Source: Streptacidiphilus jeojiense
Lineage (GTDB): Bacteria > Actinomycetota > Actinomycetes > Streptomycetales > Streptomycetaceae
Direction: 5' to 3'
DNA length: 64,000 nucleotides
Assembly: GCF_000719095.1 (NCBI RefSeq)
Contig: NZ_JOEH01000007.1
Location: 62,001 to 126,000, forward strand
The position numbers and the translations under genes were made by a program. The number at the start of each line of letters is the position of its first letter. Positions within the stretch are counted from its first letter, which is position 1. The notes beneath the pieces were generated by a model. That model was not told where the DNA came from. It saw nothing but the letters and a program-made list of their open reading frames with translations, and made no database searches. Below are positions 33,274-42,807 of this stretch, piece after piece.

Positions 33274-34137
33274 TCAGGCGCCCGCCGCGTGCCCGGCCAG
33301 GAAGTCGCCGACCACGGAGCGGAAGGCCTCCGGCCGCTCCACCCAGGGCAGGTGCCCCGCACCGTCGAGCAGCGTCCGCGAGACCCGGGGAAGTGCCTGC
33401 TCCAGCGAGTCGAGGGCCCAGTCGGGTCGGATGTCCTCGGCTCCGTGCACGATCAGCACGGGCAGGTCCAGCTTCTCGCAGGCGGCCCGCAGTTCCGGCC
33501 TTCCCAGGGTGCGCTTGACGTCGGTGTTGACGGTCGCGTTGCAGTCGAGGTTCACCCCGAACCAGGGCGTGGCCGCAGCCTCGGACAGCTCCAGCGCCCG
33601 CTCCCGGTCGGCGTAGTCCGCGGAGCACTGCAGTACGCACCACTCCCGCCCCTCGGCCTCGGTGCGCTCGCGGCCGTCCAGCGCCTCCCAGCGCTCCAGG
33701 TGCGTCCCGAGGTTGGCCCGCAGGTTCTGCTGGTAGGTCGACCGCCAGGTGTCGCGGCTGTCGATTCCGGTGCCGGAGAGGTAGACCAGGCTGCTCACCC
33801 GCTCGGGATGGTCCAGCGCGTACTGCAGGGCCAGGTGGCTGCCGTAGGAATGGCCCAGCAGCGCCATCCGGTCCAGCCCGAAGTGGCGCCGGACGGCCTC
33901 CAGGTCGGCCACCGACCGGGCGACCGAGTACGGCCCGCACCGTTGCGACCGCCCGCACCCGCGCTGGTCCCAGCGGTGGACGGCGGCCCGGTCCGCCAGC
34001 AGCTCGGCCAGGTCACCCAGGAAGTCCCACAGTCCGGGGCCGCCGTGGCAGAACACCACAGGAACACCCTCGCCGCTCCGGATCGCCCAGAGCCGGACTC
34101 CGTCCTCGGTCAGCACCGTCTCGTCCACGCCACCCAT
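33274..34137 (-). CDS. Alpha/beta hydrolase (proline iminopeptidase-like)
   Basis: A 287-residue alpha/beta hydrolase: oxyanion-hole HGGPG, catalytic serine in GHSYGSH, Asp in HGAED and the C-terminal histidine in DGAGHLPW. The WDQRGCGRS motif is typical of proline iminopeptidase-like members. I chose ATG 34137; a Met 12 codons further up is possible. It may release N-terminal proline from peptides or hydrolyse a small ester. Confidence 0.87.
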   Translation of the reverse strand: MGGVDETVLTEDGVRLWAIRSGEGVPVVFCHGGPGLWDFLGDLAELLADRAAVHRWDQRGCGRSQRCGPYSVARSVADLEAVRRHFGLDRMALLGHSYGSHLALQYALDHPERVSSLVYLSGTGIDSRDTWRSTYQQNLRANLGTHLERWEALDGRERTEAEGREWCVLQCSADYADRERALELSEAAATPWFGVNLDCNATVNTDVKRTLGRPELRAACEKLDLPVLIVHGAEDIRPDWALDSLEQALPRVSRTLLDGAGHLPWVERPEAFRSVVGDFLAGHAAGA

Positions 34138-34289
34138 CCGGCTGAGTCTGGTTCGGCGTGCGGCTGACGGCAAGAGGCGGATGGGAGAAGGTGTGGAAGA
34201 CGGGTGCGGGTCTGTCGATCCGGGCCGGGGCCGATCGTATAGAGGGTGAGAGGTCGGCGGACGCCGACCGGACGGTCCAGGAGGACATC

Positions 34290-34646
34290 ATGAAGCAGTA
34301 CCTGCTCAGCGTCGTGCAGCCGACCGGACAGGAGCGCCCGGCGCCCGAGGTGCTCGCGGAGATCAACCGGAATCTGGAGGTCTTCCACCAGGAACTGCGG
34401 GCCGCCGGGGCGTGGGTGTTCGCCGGCGGGCTGCACGCCCCCAGCACCGCCACCATGGTTCGGGTGAAGGACGGGGACGTGCTGATGACCGACGGCCCGT
34501 TCGCCGAGGGCAAGGAGTACCTCGGCGGGCTGTGCATCGTCACCGCGCCCGATCTGGACGCCGCGCTGGAGTGGGGCAGCAAGGCCGCCCGGGCGACCAC
34601 GCTCCCGATCGAGGTTCGGCCGTTCATGGGTGACGTGCCGGCCTGA
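34290..34646 (+). CDS. YCII-related (DGPF) protein
   Basis: A 118-residue YCII/DGPF-domain protein ([11 protein letters not shown] start, [19 protein letters not shown] core). It overlaps the next gene by one base (TGATG). In many actinobacteria DGPF proteins travel with ECF42 sigma factors; the role is not known. RBS GGAGGA is 5 bp upstream. Confidence 0.9.
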   Translation: MKQYLLSVVQPTGQERPAPEVLAEINRNLEVFHQELRAAGAWVFAGGLHAPSTATMVRVKDGDVLMTDGPFAEGKEYLGGLCIVTAPDLDAALEWGSKAARATTLPIEVRPFMGDVPA

Positions 34647-35884
34647 TGACCGACCTGCCGGGCCCGACCGCCGCCGACGTCGAGGGTGTCTTCCGACGCG
34701 AGTACGGCCGGTCGATCGCCGTCCTGGTCCGTGCCTTCGGCGACATCGACATCGCCGAGGACGCGGTCCAGGACGCCTTCACCACGGCGCTGGACCGCTG
34801 GGCGGCGACGGGGGTGCCGCCGAGCCCGGCCGGATGGATCATCACCACCGCACGCAACCGCGCGATCGACCGCCTGCGCCGGGAAGCCTCCCGCCAGGAC
34901 CGGCACGCGCAGGCTGCCCAGCTGTACGCCCGTGACGAACCGGCCGAGGAGGGTCCCGTGCGCGACGACCGGCTACGGCTGATCTTCACCTGCTGCCATC
35001 CCTCGCTGGCCACCGAGGCCCGGATCGCGCTGACGCTTCGTCTGCTGGGCGGCCTCACCACGGCGGAGATCGCACGCGCCTTCCTGGTGCCCGAGCCGAC
35101 CATGGCCCAGCGGCTGGTCCGGGCCAAGGGCAAGATCCGCGATGCCGGGATCCCCTACCGGATCCCCTTCGAGGCCGACCTGCCCGGGCGCCTGGGCGCC
35201 GTGCTCGCCGTCATCTACCTGATCTTCAACGAGGGCTACGCGGCGGGCTCGGGCGAGCAGCTGCTCCGCGAGGACCTCGTCGCGGAGGCGGTCCGCCTGG
35301 GGCGGCTCCTGGTCGAGCTGATGCCCGACGAACCCGAGGCCATGGGGCTGTTGGCGCTCATGCTGCTCGCCCACGCACGCACGGCCGCCCGCACCGGTCC
35401 GGACGGCGAACTGGTACCGCTCGGCGACCAGGACCGCACGCTGTGGGACCAGGATCTCGTCGCCGAGGGCCAGGCCCTCGTCCGGCGGTGCCTGCGCCGC
35501 AACCGGCCGGGTCCCTATCAGATCCAGGCGGCCATCAACGCTGTGCACAGCGACGCCCGGTCCGCAGCCGCCACCGACTGGGGCCAGATCCTGCGGCTGT
35601 ACGACCAGTTGACGGTGGTCGCGCCGAGCCCGATCGTGGCCCTGAACCGAGCGGTCGCGGTCGCCGAGGTGGACGGGCCGCAGCAGGCGCTCGCCCTGGT
35701 CGACGACCTCGCCCCCGGCCTGGACGGCTACCACGTGCTCCACGCCGTCCGCGCCGACCTGCTCCGGCGACTGGGCCGAAGCTCCGAGGCGGCGCAGGCC
35801 TACGACCGCGCCATCGCCCGCACCGGGAACACCGCCGAGCGCACCTTCCTCAAGCGCCGCCGCCGAGCGCTCACTCCGACCTGA
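34646..35884 (+). CDS. ECF42-type RNA polymerase sigma factor
   Basis: A 412-residue sigma factor, far longer than ordinary ECF proteins: sigma-2 ([15 protein letters not shown]) and sigma-4 ([33 protein letters not shown], in part) domains, then a ~220-residue C-terminal extension with TPR-like helices ([17 protein letters not shown]). The extension and the coupled DGPF gene are the hallmarks of ECF42. Such sigma factors lack a classical anti-sigma factor, and the extension is thought to control them. Confidence 0.9.
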   Translation: MTDLPGPTAADVEGVFRREYGRSIAVLVRAFGDIDIAEDAVQDAFTTALDRWAATGVPPSPAGWIITTARNRAIDRLRREASRQDRHAQAAQLYARDEPAEEGPVRDDRLRLIFTCCHPSLATEARIALTLRLLGGLTTAEIARAFLVPEPTMAQRLVRAKGKIRDAGIPYRIPFEADLPGRLGAVLAVIYLIFNEGYAAGSGEQLLREDLVAEAVRLGRLLVELMPDEPEAMGLLALMLLAHARTAARTGPDGELVPLGDQDRTLWDQDLVAEGQALVRRCLRRNRPGPYQIQAAINAVHSDARSAAATDWGQILRLYDQLTVVAPSPIVALNRAVAVAEVDGPQQALALVDDLAPGLDGYHVLHAVRADLLRRLGRSSEAAQAYDRAIARTGNTAERTFLKRRRRALTPT

Positions 35885-35909
35885 CGACGCGACACCTTGT
35901 GCATTCCCT

Positions 35910-36845
35910 TCAGTCCACTGCCTCGGCTTCGGCTTCGGCTTCGGTGGTCGAGCCGGACCTGCTGAGACTGGCCAGCAGCCGCAGGGCCGCCTCGGAGGGA
36001 GTGCCCGGCTCAGCGCTGTAGGCGATCATGCGCTGGTCGGCGCTTCCGGTCAGCGACATGCTCTGGAAGAACAGCTCCATGGTCCCCACCGTCGGGTGGT
36101 CCAGCTGCTTGACGCCGTCCGAGCAGGTACGGACCGGGTGGTGCGCCCAGAGCGCGGCGAAGTCCTGGCTCTGCACCGCCAGCCGGCCCACCAGTTCACC
36201 CAACCGGCGGTCCTGCGGATGCCGTCCTGCCACCAACCGCAGCGAGGCGACGGCGAGTTGCGCCTCCTCGTCCCAGCGGGGGTAGAGCGCTCGGCCCTGA
36301 GGGCTCAGGAACAGGATGTCGGTGAGGTTGGGGCGGTCCGCCGACCGGTCCGGGGCGTCGAAGTCCAGATGGCCGGCGAGCAGGGCATGGCCCAGCCGGT
36401 TCCAGGCAAGGACGTCGTTGCGCCGGTTCAGGACCACCGCCGGCGCTTCGGACATCGCGGTCAGCAGATGGCGCACCGAGCTCGTCGGGCGCTCGCCCGC
36501 ACGCTGCGGCGAGCGACGGACTTCGCCCGCGGGCCTGGCCAGGTCCTTCAGGTGCGCCCGCTCGTCGTCGCTGAGCCGCAGGGCGCCGGCGATCGCGTCC
36601 AGGACGGAGTCCGAGGCGCCGTCACCACGACCCTGTTCGAGCCGCGTGTAGTGGGTGACGCTCACCCCGGCCAGCATCGCCAGCTCCTCCCGGCGCAGCC
36701 CGGCCACCCTGCGCCTGCCCCCGTACACGGGCAGGTCGACGTCCTCGGGGCGGAGCCGGGCTCTGCGGCTCTTGAGGAAGGCTGCGAGTTCGGCTCGTAC
36801 GGCCCCCGGGGACCCCGGCTGCGGGGCTGCGGACCCTGGGCTCAT
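35910..36845 (-). CDS. XRE-family regulator with MmyB-like ligand domain
   Basis: A 311-residue regulator: an N-terminal XRE helix-turn-helix (RRARLRPEDVDLPVYGGRRRVAGLRREELAMLAGVSVTHYTRLEQGRG, in part; residues 27-73) and a MmyB-like/PAS-like C-terminal domain (LRLVAGRHPQDRRL). It is divergent from the MFS gene 37079, so it most likely regulates it. The C-terminus holds Glu-Ala repeats encoded by GCTTCG-type hexanucleotide repeats (35923-35945). Confidence 0.87.
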   Translation of the reverse strand: MSPGSAAPQPGSPGAVRAELAAFLKSRRARLRPEDVDLPVYGGRRRVAGLRREELAMLAGVSVTHYTRLEQGRGDGASDSVLDAIAGALRLSDDERAHLKDLARPAGEVRRSPQRAGERPTSSVRHLLTAMSEAPAVVLNRRNDVLAWNRLGHALLAGHLDFDAPDRSADRPNLTDILFLSPQGRALYPRWDEEAQLAVASLRLVAGRHPQDRRLGELVGRLAVQSQDFAALWAHHPVRTCSDGVKQLDHPTVGTMELFFQSMSLTGSADQRMIAYSAEPGTPSEAALRLLASLSRSGSTTEAEAEAEAVD

Positions 36846-37000
36846 CGTTCAGCTCCACTCTGCGGGCCGAGTCGGAAAGGTAGGCCGCACACCAGGACAA
36901 CACCGCGGGGACGGGCGCACGTTCCCGCATCGCCCGGCCCAGCCTGGTCCTGTGATGACCACCCTGGCGACGGACGGTCTCGCGGTGGCCCGTCACAACT

Positions 37001-37076
37001 GGGGGCTGGGTAGCCCCCTCCGGCGCCAGCACGATCGGTTCCACAAGCGCCACCACCTGCGCAGGAGAGGAACCGA
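37001..37076 (+). promoter_or_regulatory. Structured 5' leader hiding the MFS ribosome-binding site
   Basis: Two hairpins precede the MFS start: GGGGGCT (37001-37007) with AGCCCCC (37012-37018), and TCGGTTCC (37035-37042) with GGAACCGA (37069-37076), the latter with an inner GCGC/GCGC pair. The second stem ends 2 bases before the ATG and includes part of the SD GGAGAGG (37064-37070). It would hinder initiation until opened. Confidence 0.5.
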
Positions 37077-37078
37077 AG

Positions 37079-38530
37079 ATGTCGCTGACGGAGAAGACCG
37101 GTCCGGGACCGGAAGTGCGGAGTGCCGGGTCGACGGGACTGACGCCCAGGCTGCGGCTGGTCCTGGTCGTGCTGCTGGTGGCCCAGTTCATGCTGGCCGT
37201 GGACTTCTCGATCCTCAACGTGGCTCTGCCGCAGGTCGGCCGGAGCCTGGGCATCGCCCTGGACGACCTGCAGTGGGTCGCCACCGCGTTCGCGCTGTGC
37301 GCTGCAGGCTTCACCCTGCTCTTCGGGCGGCTCGCCGACCTCTTCGGCCGTCGGCGCATGTTCCTGGCGGGCCTCGCGGTCCTGGGGCTGGCGTCCCTGG
37401 CGGGCGGACTGTCCACCAGCCCGGCCATGCTGATCACCGCACGCGTCTTCCAGGGGCTGGCCACCGCCGCGGTCACCCCGGCCGGCCTGTCCCTGCTGAC
37501 CACCTCGTTCCCCGAAGGACCGGCGCGCGACCGGGCCCTGGGGCTGAACGGGGCGCTGATGTCGGCCGGGTTCACCACCGGGGCCGTCCTCGGCGGTGTC
37601 CTCACCGACCTGCTGTCCTGGCGCTGGGCGTTCTTCATCAACGTGCCCATCGCCCTGGGCGTGCTGCTGGTCGCACCGTCCGTGATCAAGGAGTCCCGGC
37701 CCAGCAGCCGTCCGCGTCCGGACGCCGCCGGAGCGGTCAGCGTCACGCTCGGGCTGCTGGCCCTGGTGTTCGGCTTCACCCAGGCCGGTCGGGACGGCTG
37801 GGGCTCGGCCCTGACCCTGGGCCCGCTGGCCGCCGGTCTGGCGCTGCTGGTGGTCTTCCACGCGGTCGAGCGTCGTCAGCAGGCCCCGCTGATGCCCGTC
37901 GCGGTCCTGCACCGGCCCACCGTTGCCTGGGGCAACGCGACCGGACTGCTGGCCTTCCTCACCGAGACCTCCCTGGTCTTCCTGCTGACCCTCTACCTGC
38001 AGAAGGTGCTGGGGTTCTCCCCGCTCGCCGCAGGACTGTCCTTCGGCGTGCTGGGCCTGGGCACCGTCGTCGGCGGATCCTTCGCGCCCAGGATCATCGG
38101 CAGGGTCGGCACCCGCGCCACACTGATCGGCGGTGGCCTTCTGCAGGCCGCCTCCACCTTCGCCTTGCTGGGCCTGACCACCTCGACCGGCGGCTCCCTC
38201 GCCCTCCTGCTGGTCACCACATTCACCGGCGGCGTGGGCAACATGCTGGTGATCGTCGGCTTCATGATCACCGCGACCTCGGGGCTGCCCGACCACGAAC
38301 AGGGACTCGCCACCGGCCTGGCCACCATGACCCAGCAGATCGGCATCACCCTGGGCACCCCCGTCATGAGCGCGATCGCCACCGGGTCGATGGCCTCTGC
38401 CGCCGCCCCGGACGTCCTGCACGGCATCACCACCGCCGTCACCGCCAACGCCGCACTGGTCCTGACCGGCGTCGCCATCGCACTCCTCTTCCTCCGCAAG
38501 CCGCGGCCGGCAGCGACGCCGGCGCCCTGA
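37079..38530 (+). CDS. DHA2-type MFS multidrug transporter (EmrB/QacA family)
   Basis: A 483-residue exporter with about 14 TM helices. Motif GRLADLFGRRR is in loop 2-3 and the antiporter motif near GGVLTDLLSWRWAFFINVPIA (in part). DHA2 proteins expel drugs by proton antiport. It is divergent from the XRE regulator at 36845. Its leader is structured, so both transcription and translation may be controlled. Confidence 0.9.
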   Translation: MSLTEKTGPGPEVRSAGSTGLTPRLRLVLVVLLVAQFMLAVDFSILNVALPQVGRSLGIALDDLQWVATAFALCAAGFTLLFGRLADLFGRRRMFLAGLAVLGLASLAGGLSTSPAMLITARVFQGLATAAVTPAGLSLLTTSFPEGPARDRALGLNGALMSAGFTTGAVLGGVLTDLLSWRWAFFINVPIALGVLLVAPSVIKESRPSSRPRPDAAGAVSVTLGLLALVFGFTQAGRDGWGSALTLGPLAAGLALLVVFHAVERRQQAPLMPVAVLHRPTVAWGNATGLLAFLTETSLVFLLTLYLQKVLGFSPLAAGLSFGVLGLGTVVGGSFAPRIIGRVGTRATLIGGGLLQAASTFALLGLTTSTGGSLALLLVTTFTGGVGNMLVIVGFMITATSGLPDHEQGLATGLATMTQQIGITLGTPVMSAIATGSMASAAAPDVLHGITTAVTANAALVLTGVAIALLFLRKPRPAATPAP

Positions 38531-38601
38531 CGCCCGCTCAGCCGTCGGGCACGACGGTGCGGGTGATCGGGAACCCGGCAGCCACCGCCTATCGTGGTGG
38601 G

Positions 38602-39396
38602 GTGGGCGATGACACCTGGGCCGGGCTGGCTGACCTGTTTGTAGATGAGGCGTATGCCTCGGTGAAGGGGCGGGTGCGCACCTATGTGATGCACCAGCAG
38701 TTGCTGGAGCACCTGCCGCCGCCTCCGGCGACCGTGCTGGACGTCGGTGGCGGGGCGGGGCACCAGTCGTTCCCGCTGGCCCAGGCCGGCTATCAGGTGA
38801 CCCTGCTCGACCCGTCGCCGGCGATGCTGGACAAGGCCCGACAGCGGCTCCAGCGACTGCCCGACGAGGCCCGGGGGCGAGTGACGCTGCTGCAGGGCGA
38901 CGGCGAGAACGCCGCCGAAGCGCTGCACGGTCGGCAGTTTGACGCCGTGTTGTGCCATGGCGTGCTCGGGTACCTCGACCGACCGGAACCCATGGTCGAC
39001 CAGCTGTGCCGCTGCGCGGCCGACGGCGGCCTGGTCTCGATCATGACGGGCAATGCCAAGGCGGCGGCGGTGCGCCCGGCGATGGAACAGCGGTGGGAGG
39101 ACGCCCTGGCGGCGTTCGACGCCAGGACCGAGATCGGGGTGCTCGGCGTGTCGGGCCGAGCCGACACGGTGGAGGAGATCAGCGAACTCCTGCTGAGTCG
39201 GGGCGTGGAACCGCTCCACTGGTACGGGGTCTGGCTGTTCGTCGACTGGCTGGAGTTCGGCGGAGCCGTGCTGGACGTCAGCGATGCGGAGCGGGTGGCC
39301 GCCACGGCCGCGGTCGAGCTCGAGGCCGCCCGACGGGACCCCTACCGCCAGCTGAGTCGCGTCTTCCACCTCGTGGGGCGCAAGGGTCCGGGCTGA
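38602..39396 (+). CDS. SAM-dependent methyltransferase (class I)
   Basis: A 264-residue methyltransferase: motif I LDVGGGAGHQSF, post-I acidic LDPSP and motif GDGENAA are clear. GTG 38602 is the best start; a GTG at about 38560 is possible. It resembles the CmoA/UbiE-like or tRNA-modifying 'SmtA' type (HLVGRKGPG tail). It follows the MFS gene by 71 bp on the same strand; a joint function is uncertain. Confidence 0.83.
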   Translation: MGDDTWAGLADLFVDEAYASVKGRVRTYVMHQQLLEHLPPPPATVLDVGGGAGHQSFPLAQAGYQVTLLDPSPAMLDKARQRLQRLPDEARGRVTLLQGDGENAAEALHGRQFDAVLCHGVLGYLDRPEPMVDQLCRCAADGGLVSIMTGNAKAAAVRPAMEQRWEDALAAFDARTEIGVLGVSGRADTVEEISELLLSRGVEPLHWYGVWLFVDWLEFGGAVLDVSDAERVAATAAVELEAARRDPYRQLSRVFHLVGRKGPG

Positions 39397-39598
39397 GCGG
39401 ACCGCGGTGGCGGCAGGCGCACTGCCGCTCCGGCAAATCGTGTCCGCAGGCGGGGTCCGATCCCGCCCCCGGGACTATGGTGAGGGGAGCACCCTTCTAG
39501 GCACCGCCCTCGGCCGAGCTGCGATTCCGCCGACGGCACCGTGTTCCCGCTGCCCCCGACCCCGGCCGCGTCATTGACGATCGGCGGAGGAGTCCCGG

Positions 39599-40039
39599 AT
39601 GCGCAGCAACAGGCGGACAGGTGCAACGCCCACGACCGCGGCGGCCGTGCCCCCGGCACGGGCTGCTGGGCAGATGCCTCCCCGGTTCAGCGTGCGACGC
39701 CGCGACGGCGAGCGCGGTACCTGGATCCGACTGGTCGGGGAGCTGGATCTGGACTCGGCCGCGGTGCTGGACGTCATCGTGGCGCAGTGTCTGGACTCGG
39801 GGGTGAGCACCCTCAGCATCGACCTGGCGGGTGTCACGTTCTGCGATGTGAGCGGTGTGGAGGCCCTCCTCGCCGCTGCCCGGGCCTCCAAGGAACGCAG
39901 CGGCTCCCTACGGTTGGAGCACCCGACTCCCGGGATGCTGCGGCTGCTCGTCCTCACCGGCACCCTCAGCACCCTGCTGCCCGACGGGGACCCACACATG
40001 CCGTCGCCGACCCGTCCGGTGAGCCGGAACCTCCGGTGA
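39599..40039 (+). CDS. STAS-domain anti-anti-sigma factor
   Basis: A 146-residue protein: ~30-residue polar N-terminus, then a STAS domain with the regulatory site as FCDVSGVEAL, i.e. DVSG instead of the usual DSSG, so a serine is still available. GGAGGAG precedes the ATG. It overlaps the GAF-ANTAR gene by 4 bp, so the pair is co-translated. Confidence 0.87.
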   Translation: MRSNRRTGATPTTAAAVPPARAAGQMPPRFSVRRRDGERGTWIRLVGELDLDSAAVLDVIVAQCLDSGVSTLSIDLAGVTFCDVSGVEALLAAARASKERSGSLRLEHPTPGMLRLLVLTGTLSTLLPDGDPHMPSPTRPVSRNLR

Positions 40040-40797
40040 TCGGTGAACGCATGGCCCAGGTGCTGACGCTGCTCCAGAGCCAGCTCCGGGAGGGCTCCGG
40101 CAGCATCGCCGACATCTCGGACCTCGGCGTGCGGGCCCTGGACGTGGACGGGCTGACGGTGTCCCTGACGGCCGAGGACGGCTCGGCCGAGCCGGTGTGG
40201 TGCTCGGACGAGGCGGCGCGCCGGTTCGAGGACCTCCAGTTCACCCTCGGCCAGGGCCCGGGGCCCGAAGCCCTGCGCGGGGGTGTGCGGGTGCTCGTCC
40301 CCGATCTGGCGCAGGTGTGGCGCCGGCGCTGGCCCGAGCTGAGCCGGGAGGCTCCGGGGCTGGCCACCCGGGCCGTGTTCTGCTTCCCGATGGGGATCCG
40401 AGCGGTACCCGTGGGTGTGTTGACGGCGCTGCGCCGGGCCCCGGGTCCGCTCACCGACGAGCAGGTCGAGGACGCGCAGGTGCTGGCGCATGCACTGACC
40501 GCCAGGGCGCTGGGCAGCGGGGGGCTGGGCGGCGGGGTGTCGGGCGTGGGCACGGCAGTCCCGGTGGATTCCCGGCAGGCGTTGCACCATGCTGTGACGC
40601 ATCAGGCCACCGGCATGGTCAGCGTCCAACTCGATCTGTCGCTGCCGCAGGCCCTGCTGCGGCTGCGTGCACACGCGTTCGGCACCGGCCGATCCATCAC
40701 CGACATCTCCCGGGACGTGGTCGAGCGGCGACTGCGCCTGGACGACACCTACGGCAACGGCAACGGCACCCCGATGCCCGTCCCAGAGAAGGACTGA
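40036..40797 (+). CDS. GAF-ANTAR regulator
   Basis: A 253-residue protein: N-terminal GAF domain (residues ~20-150; WCSDEAARRFEDLQFTLGQGPG) and C-terminal ANTAR domain (HATHQATGMVSVQLDLSLPQALLRLRAHAFGTG, in part; ~180-245) that binds two-hairpin RNAs in leaders. GTG 40036 overlaps the STAS stop. Such proteins are RNA antiterminators that sense small molecules through GAF. The linker is Gly-rich (GSGGLGGGVSG). Confidence 0.87.
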   Translation: MIGERMAQVLTLLQSQLREGSGSIADISDLGVRALDVDGLTVSLTAEDGSAEPVWCSDEAARRFEDLQFTLGQGPGPEALRGGVRVLVPDLAQVWRRRWPELSREAPGLATRAVFCFPMGIRAVPVGVLTALRRAPGPLTDEQVEDAQVLAHALTARALGSGGLGGGVSGVGTAVPVDSRQALHHAVTHQATGMVSVQLDLSLPQALLRLRAHAFGTGRSITDISRDVVERRLRLDDTYGNGNGTPMPVPEKD

Positions 40798-40802
40798 CCG
40801 CC

Positions 40803-41552
40803 ATGACCCGCGAACAACAGCTCACCAAGGTCTTCGTGGAAGTCGCCGATTCCCTGACCGAGGACTTCGACCTGATCGACTTCCTGCAGCGGCTGTGCGG
40901 ACGCTGCGTAGAACTGCTGGACGTGGCCGCCTGCGGGGTGCTGCTGGCCGACCAGCACGACGTGCTGACGGTACTCGCGGCCTCGGACGAGCACACCCGG
41001 CTGCTGGAACTGTTCTCCCTGCAGCACGACCAGGGGCCGTGCGTGGACTGCTACCGGAGCGGCCGGCCCCGGACCAACATCGACCTCGCGGACCCGGACG
41101 CGGCCCGCAACTGGCCGCAGTTCACCCCCGCCGCGCGGCGCTCCGGCTTCGTGTCCACCAATGCGCTCCCGCTGCGGCTGCGCGGCAGGGTCATCGGCTC
41201 CGTGGGCCTGTTCCAGACCGATGCCACCGCGCTCGGCGACGCGGACATCGCCTTGGGCCAGGCGCTGGCGGACGTGGCCACCATCGCCATCCTGCAGCAG
41301 CGCACGCTGGCCCACAGCGAGGTCGAGCGTGGCCAGCTCCAGCAGGCACTCACCAGTCGCATCGTCCTGGAGCAGGTCAAAGGCATCCTCGCCGAACGCT
41401 GGCAGGTCAGCCCGGACGAGGCCTTCGTCGCCTTCCGCTCCTACGCCCGCTCCAACCACCACCAGCTCTCCCGACTGGCCAGGCTCATCGCCGACGGCGA
41501 GTTCGACACCGCCCGCATCCGCCAGCCGCGAAAGCCCGGCCGACGCCGCTGA
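40803..41552 (+). CDS. GAF-ANTAR regulator (second copy)
   Basis: A 249-residue protein with GAF (residues ~25-165) and ANTAR (about 180-240; SRIVLEQVKGILAERWQVSPDEAFVAFRSYAR in part). It follows the first GAF-ANTAR gene by 5 bp, so the two probably form a unit with the STAS protein. The sequence differs enough that they are not a recent duplicate. Confidence 0.9.
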   Translation: MTREQQLTKVFVEVADSLTEDFDLIDFLQRLCGRCVELLDVAACGVLLADQHDVLTVLAASDEHTRLLELFSLQHDQGPCVDCYRSGRPRTNIDLADPDAARNWPQFTPAARRSGFVSTNALPLRLRGRVIGSVGLFQTDATALGDADIALGQALADVATIAILQQRTLAHSEVERGQLQQALTSRIVLEQVKGILAERWQVSPDEAFVAFRSYARSNHHQLSRLARLIADGEFDTARIRQPRKPGRRR

Positions 41553-41754
41553 CCCGCCGCGACGACGGGCCGGGAGCGGTCGGCATGGGCACCCGCGAAA
41601 CGGGAAGGAGCGCTGGTGAACGGTCCGGACGTGAACGCCCTCCGAGGCCGGGAACCGCGATGTAGTGTCGTAAGTACCACCTGACCGCTGTGACGGTCAC
41701 GTCCCCGCTGCCCCGGACCCGGCTGCGCCACTGGCAACAGCCGAGGAGTTCCAG

Positions 41755-42786
41755 ATGTCCGCCGACAGCCTGATCCCGACCGCACCGCGAACAGGTCCCC
41801 CTGACACCGTCACCACCCTTCCCGCGCCGGCACGGGAACCGGTCCCCTACGACGGGCATGCACCCTTCGGGACCGTCCCGTCGCCCGAGCAGAAGCGTCC
41901 GCCGCAGTGGCAGGTCGCGCTGACCGGCCTGATCGTGGCCTTCCCGCTGATAGCCGTGGTCCTGGCGGCCTGGGTGCTGTGGGGCAGCCTGATCGGCCCC
42001 ACCGACCTGGTCCTCGCCCTGGCCCTGTACACCCTCACCGGTCTCGGGGTGACCGTGGGCTTCCACCGCTGCCTGACGCACGGCAGCTTCACCCCCACCC
42101 CCAGCCTGCGCGTCGTGCTCGCGGTGGCCGGGTCGATGAGCTTCCAGGGCGACGTGATCGGCTGGGTGGCGACCCACCGCCGGCACCACGCCTTCACCGA
42201 CCGGCCCGGCGACCCCCACTCACCGTTCCGCTACGGCACCAGCCTGTTCGGCGAACTGAAGGGGCTGGCGCACGCCCACGTCGGCTGGCTGTTCACCGGC
42301 GACGCCACACCGGCCGACCGCTACGCCCCGGACCTGGTCGCCGACCGGTCGATGCGGGTCGTCTCCGGCCTGTTCCCGGTGCTGTGCGTGCTCTCGCTGG
42401 CCCTGCCGTTCGCCCTGGGCTGGGCAGTCGGCGGCACCCTGCACGGTGCGCTGACCGCGCTGCTGTGGGCGGGTCTGGTGCGGGTGGCGCTGCTGCAGCA
42501 TGTGACCTGGAGCGTCAACTCGTTGTGCCACATGATCGGCGACCGTCCGTTCCGCACCCGCCGGTACGACCGCGCCACCAACCTGTGGCCCCTCGCGCTG
42601 CTGTCCTTCGGCGAGAGCTGGCACAACCTGCACCACGCCGAACCCACCTGCGCCCGCCACGGGGTTGACCGCCGACAGATCGACCCCAGCGCCGGAGTGA
42701 TCCGCCTGCTGGAACGCGCGGGCTGGGCCAAGGACGTGCACTGGCCCGACACCACCCGCCTCGCCAACCGCCGCCTCCCCGCCTGA
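41755..42786 (+). CDS. Acyl-lipid / acyl-CoA fatty acid desaturase
   Basis: A 343-residue membrane desaturase with the three His boxes HRCLTH, HRRHH and HNLHH, 4-5 hydrophobic segments and GVTVGFHRCLTHGSF. It inserts a double bond (probably Delta-9) into fatty acyl chains to keep membranes fluid, with two irons bound by the His boxes. The GAGGAG site is good. It is 202 bp after the GAF-ANTAR cluster; a regulatory link is possible. A short dyad (41682-41699) lies in between. Confidence 0.9.
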   Translation: MSADSLIPTAPRTGPPDTVTTLPAPAREPVPYDGHAPFGTVPSPEQKRPPQWQVALTGLIVAFPLIAVVLAAWVLWGSLIGPTDLVLALALYTLTGLGVTVGFHRCLTHGSFTPTPSLRVVLAVAGSMSFQGDVIGWVATHRRHHAFTDRPGDPHSPFRYGTSLFGELKGLAHAHVGWLFTGDATPADRYAPDLVADRSMRVVSGLFPVLCVLSLALPFALGWAVGGTLHGALTALLWAGLVRVALLQHVTWSVNSLCHMIGDRPFRTRRYDRATNLWPLALLSFGESWHNLHHAEPTCARHGVDRRQIDPSAGVIRLLERAGWAKDVHWPDTTRLANRRLPA

Positions 42787-42807
42787 ACGACCGCGACGGG
42801 AGACGGG

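Noticed and set aside
36655..37078. Long open frame in front of the methyltransferase that runs antisense to and through the XRE and MFS genes
   Set aside because: It is a high-GC shadow: it overlaps two well-supported genes and has no start of its own. Its first Met at 36955 does not end before the MFS gene, so it is not a leader peptide.
41682..41699. TGACCG-CTGTGA-CGGTCA as an ANTAR hexaloop hairpin in the desaturase leader
   Set aside because: The hexaloop lacks the A at position 1 and G at position 4 typical of ANTAR targets, and only one hairpin is present.
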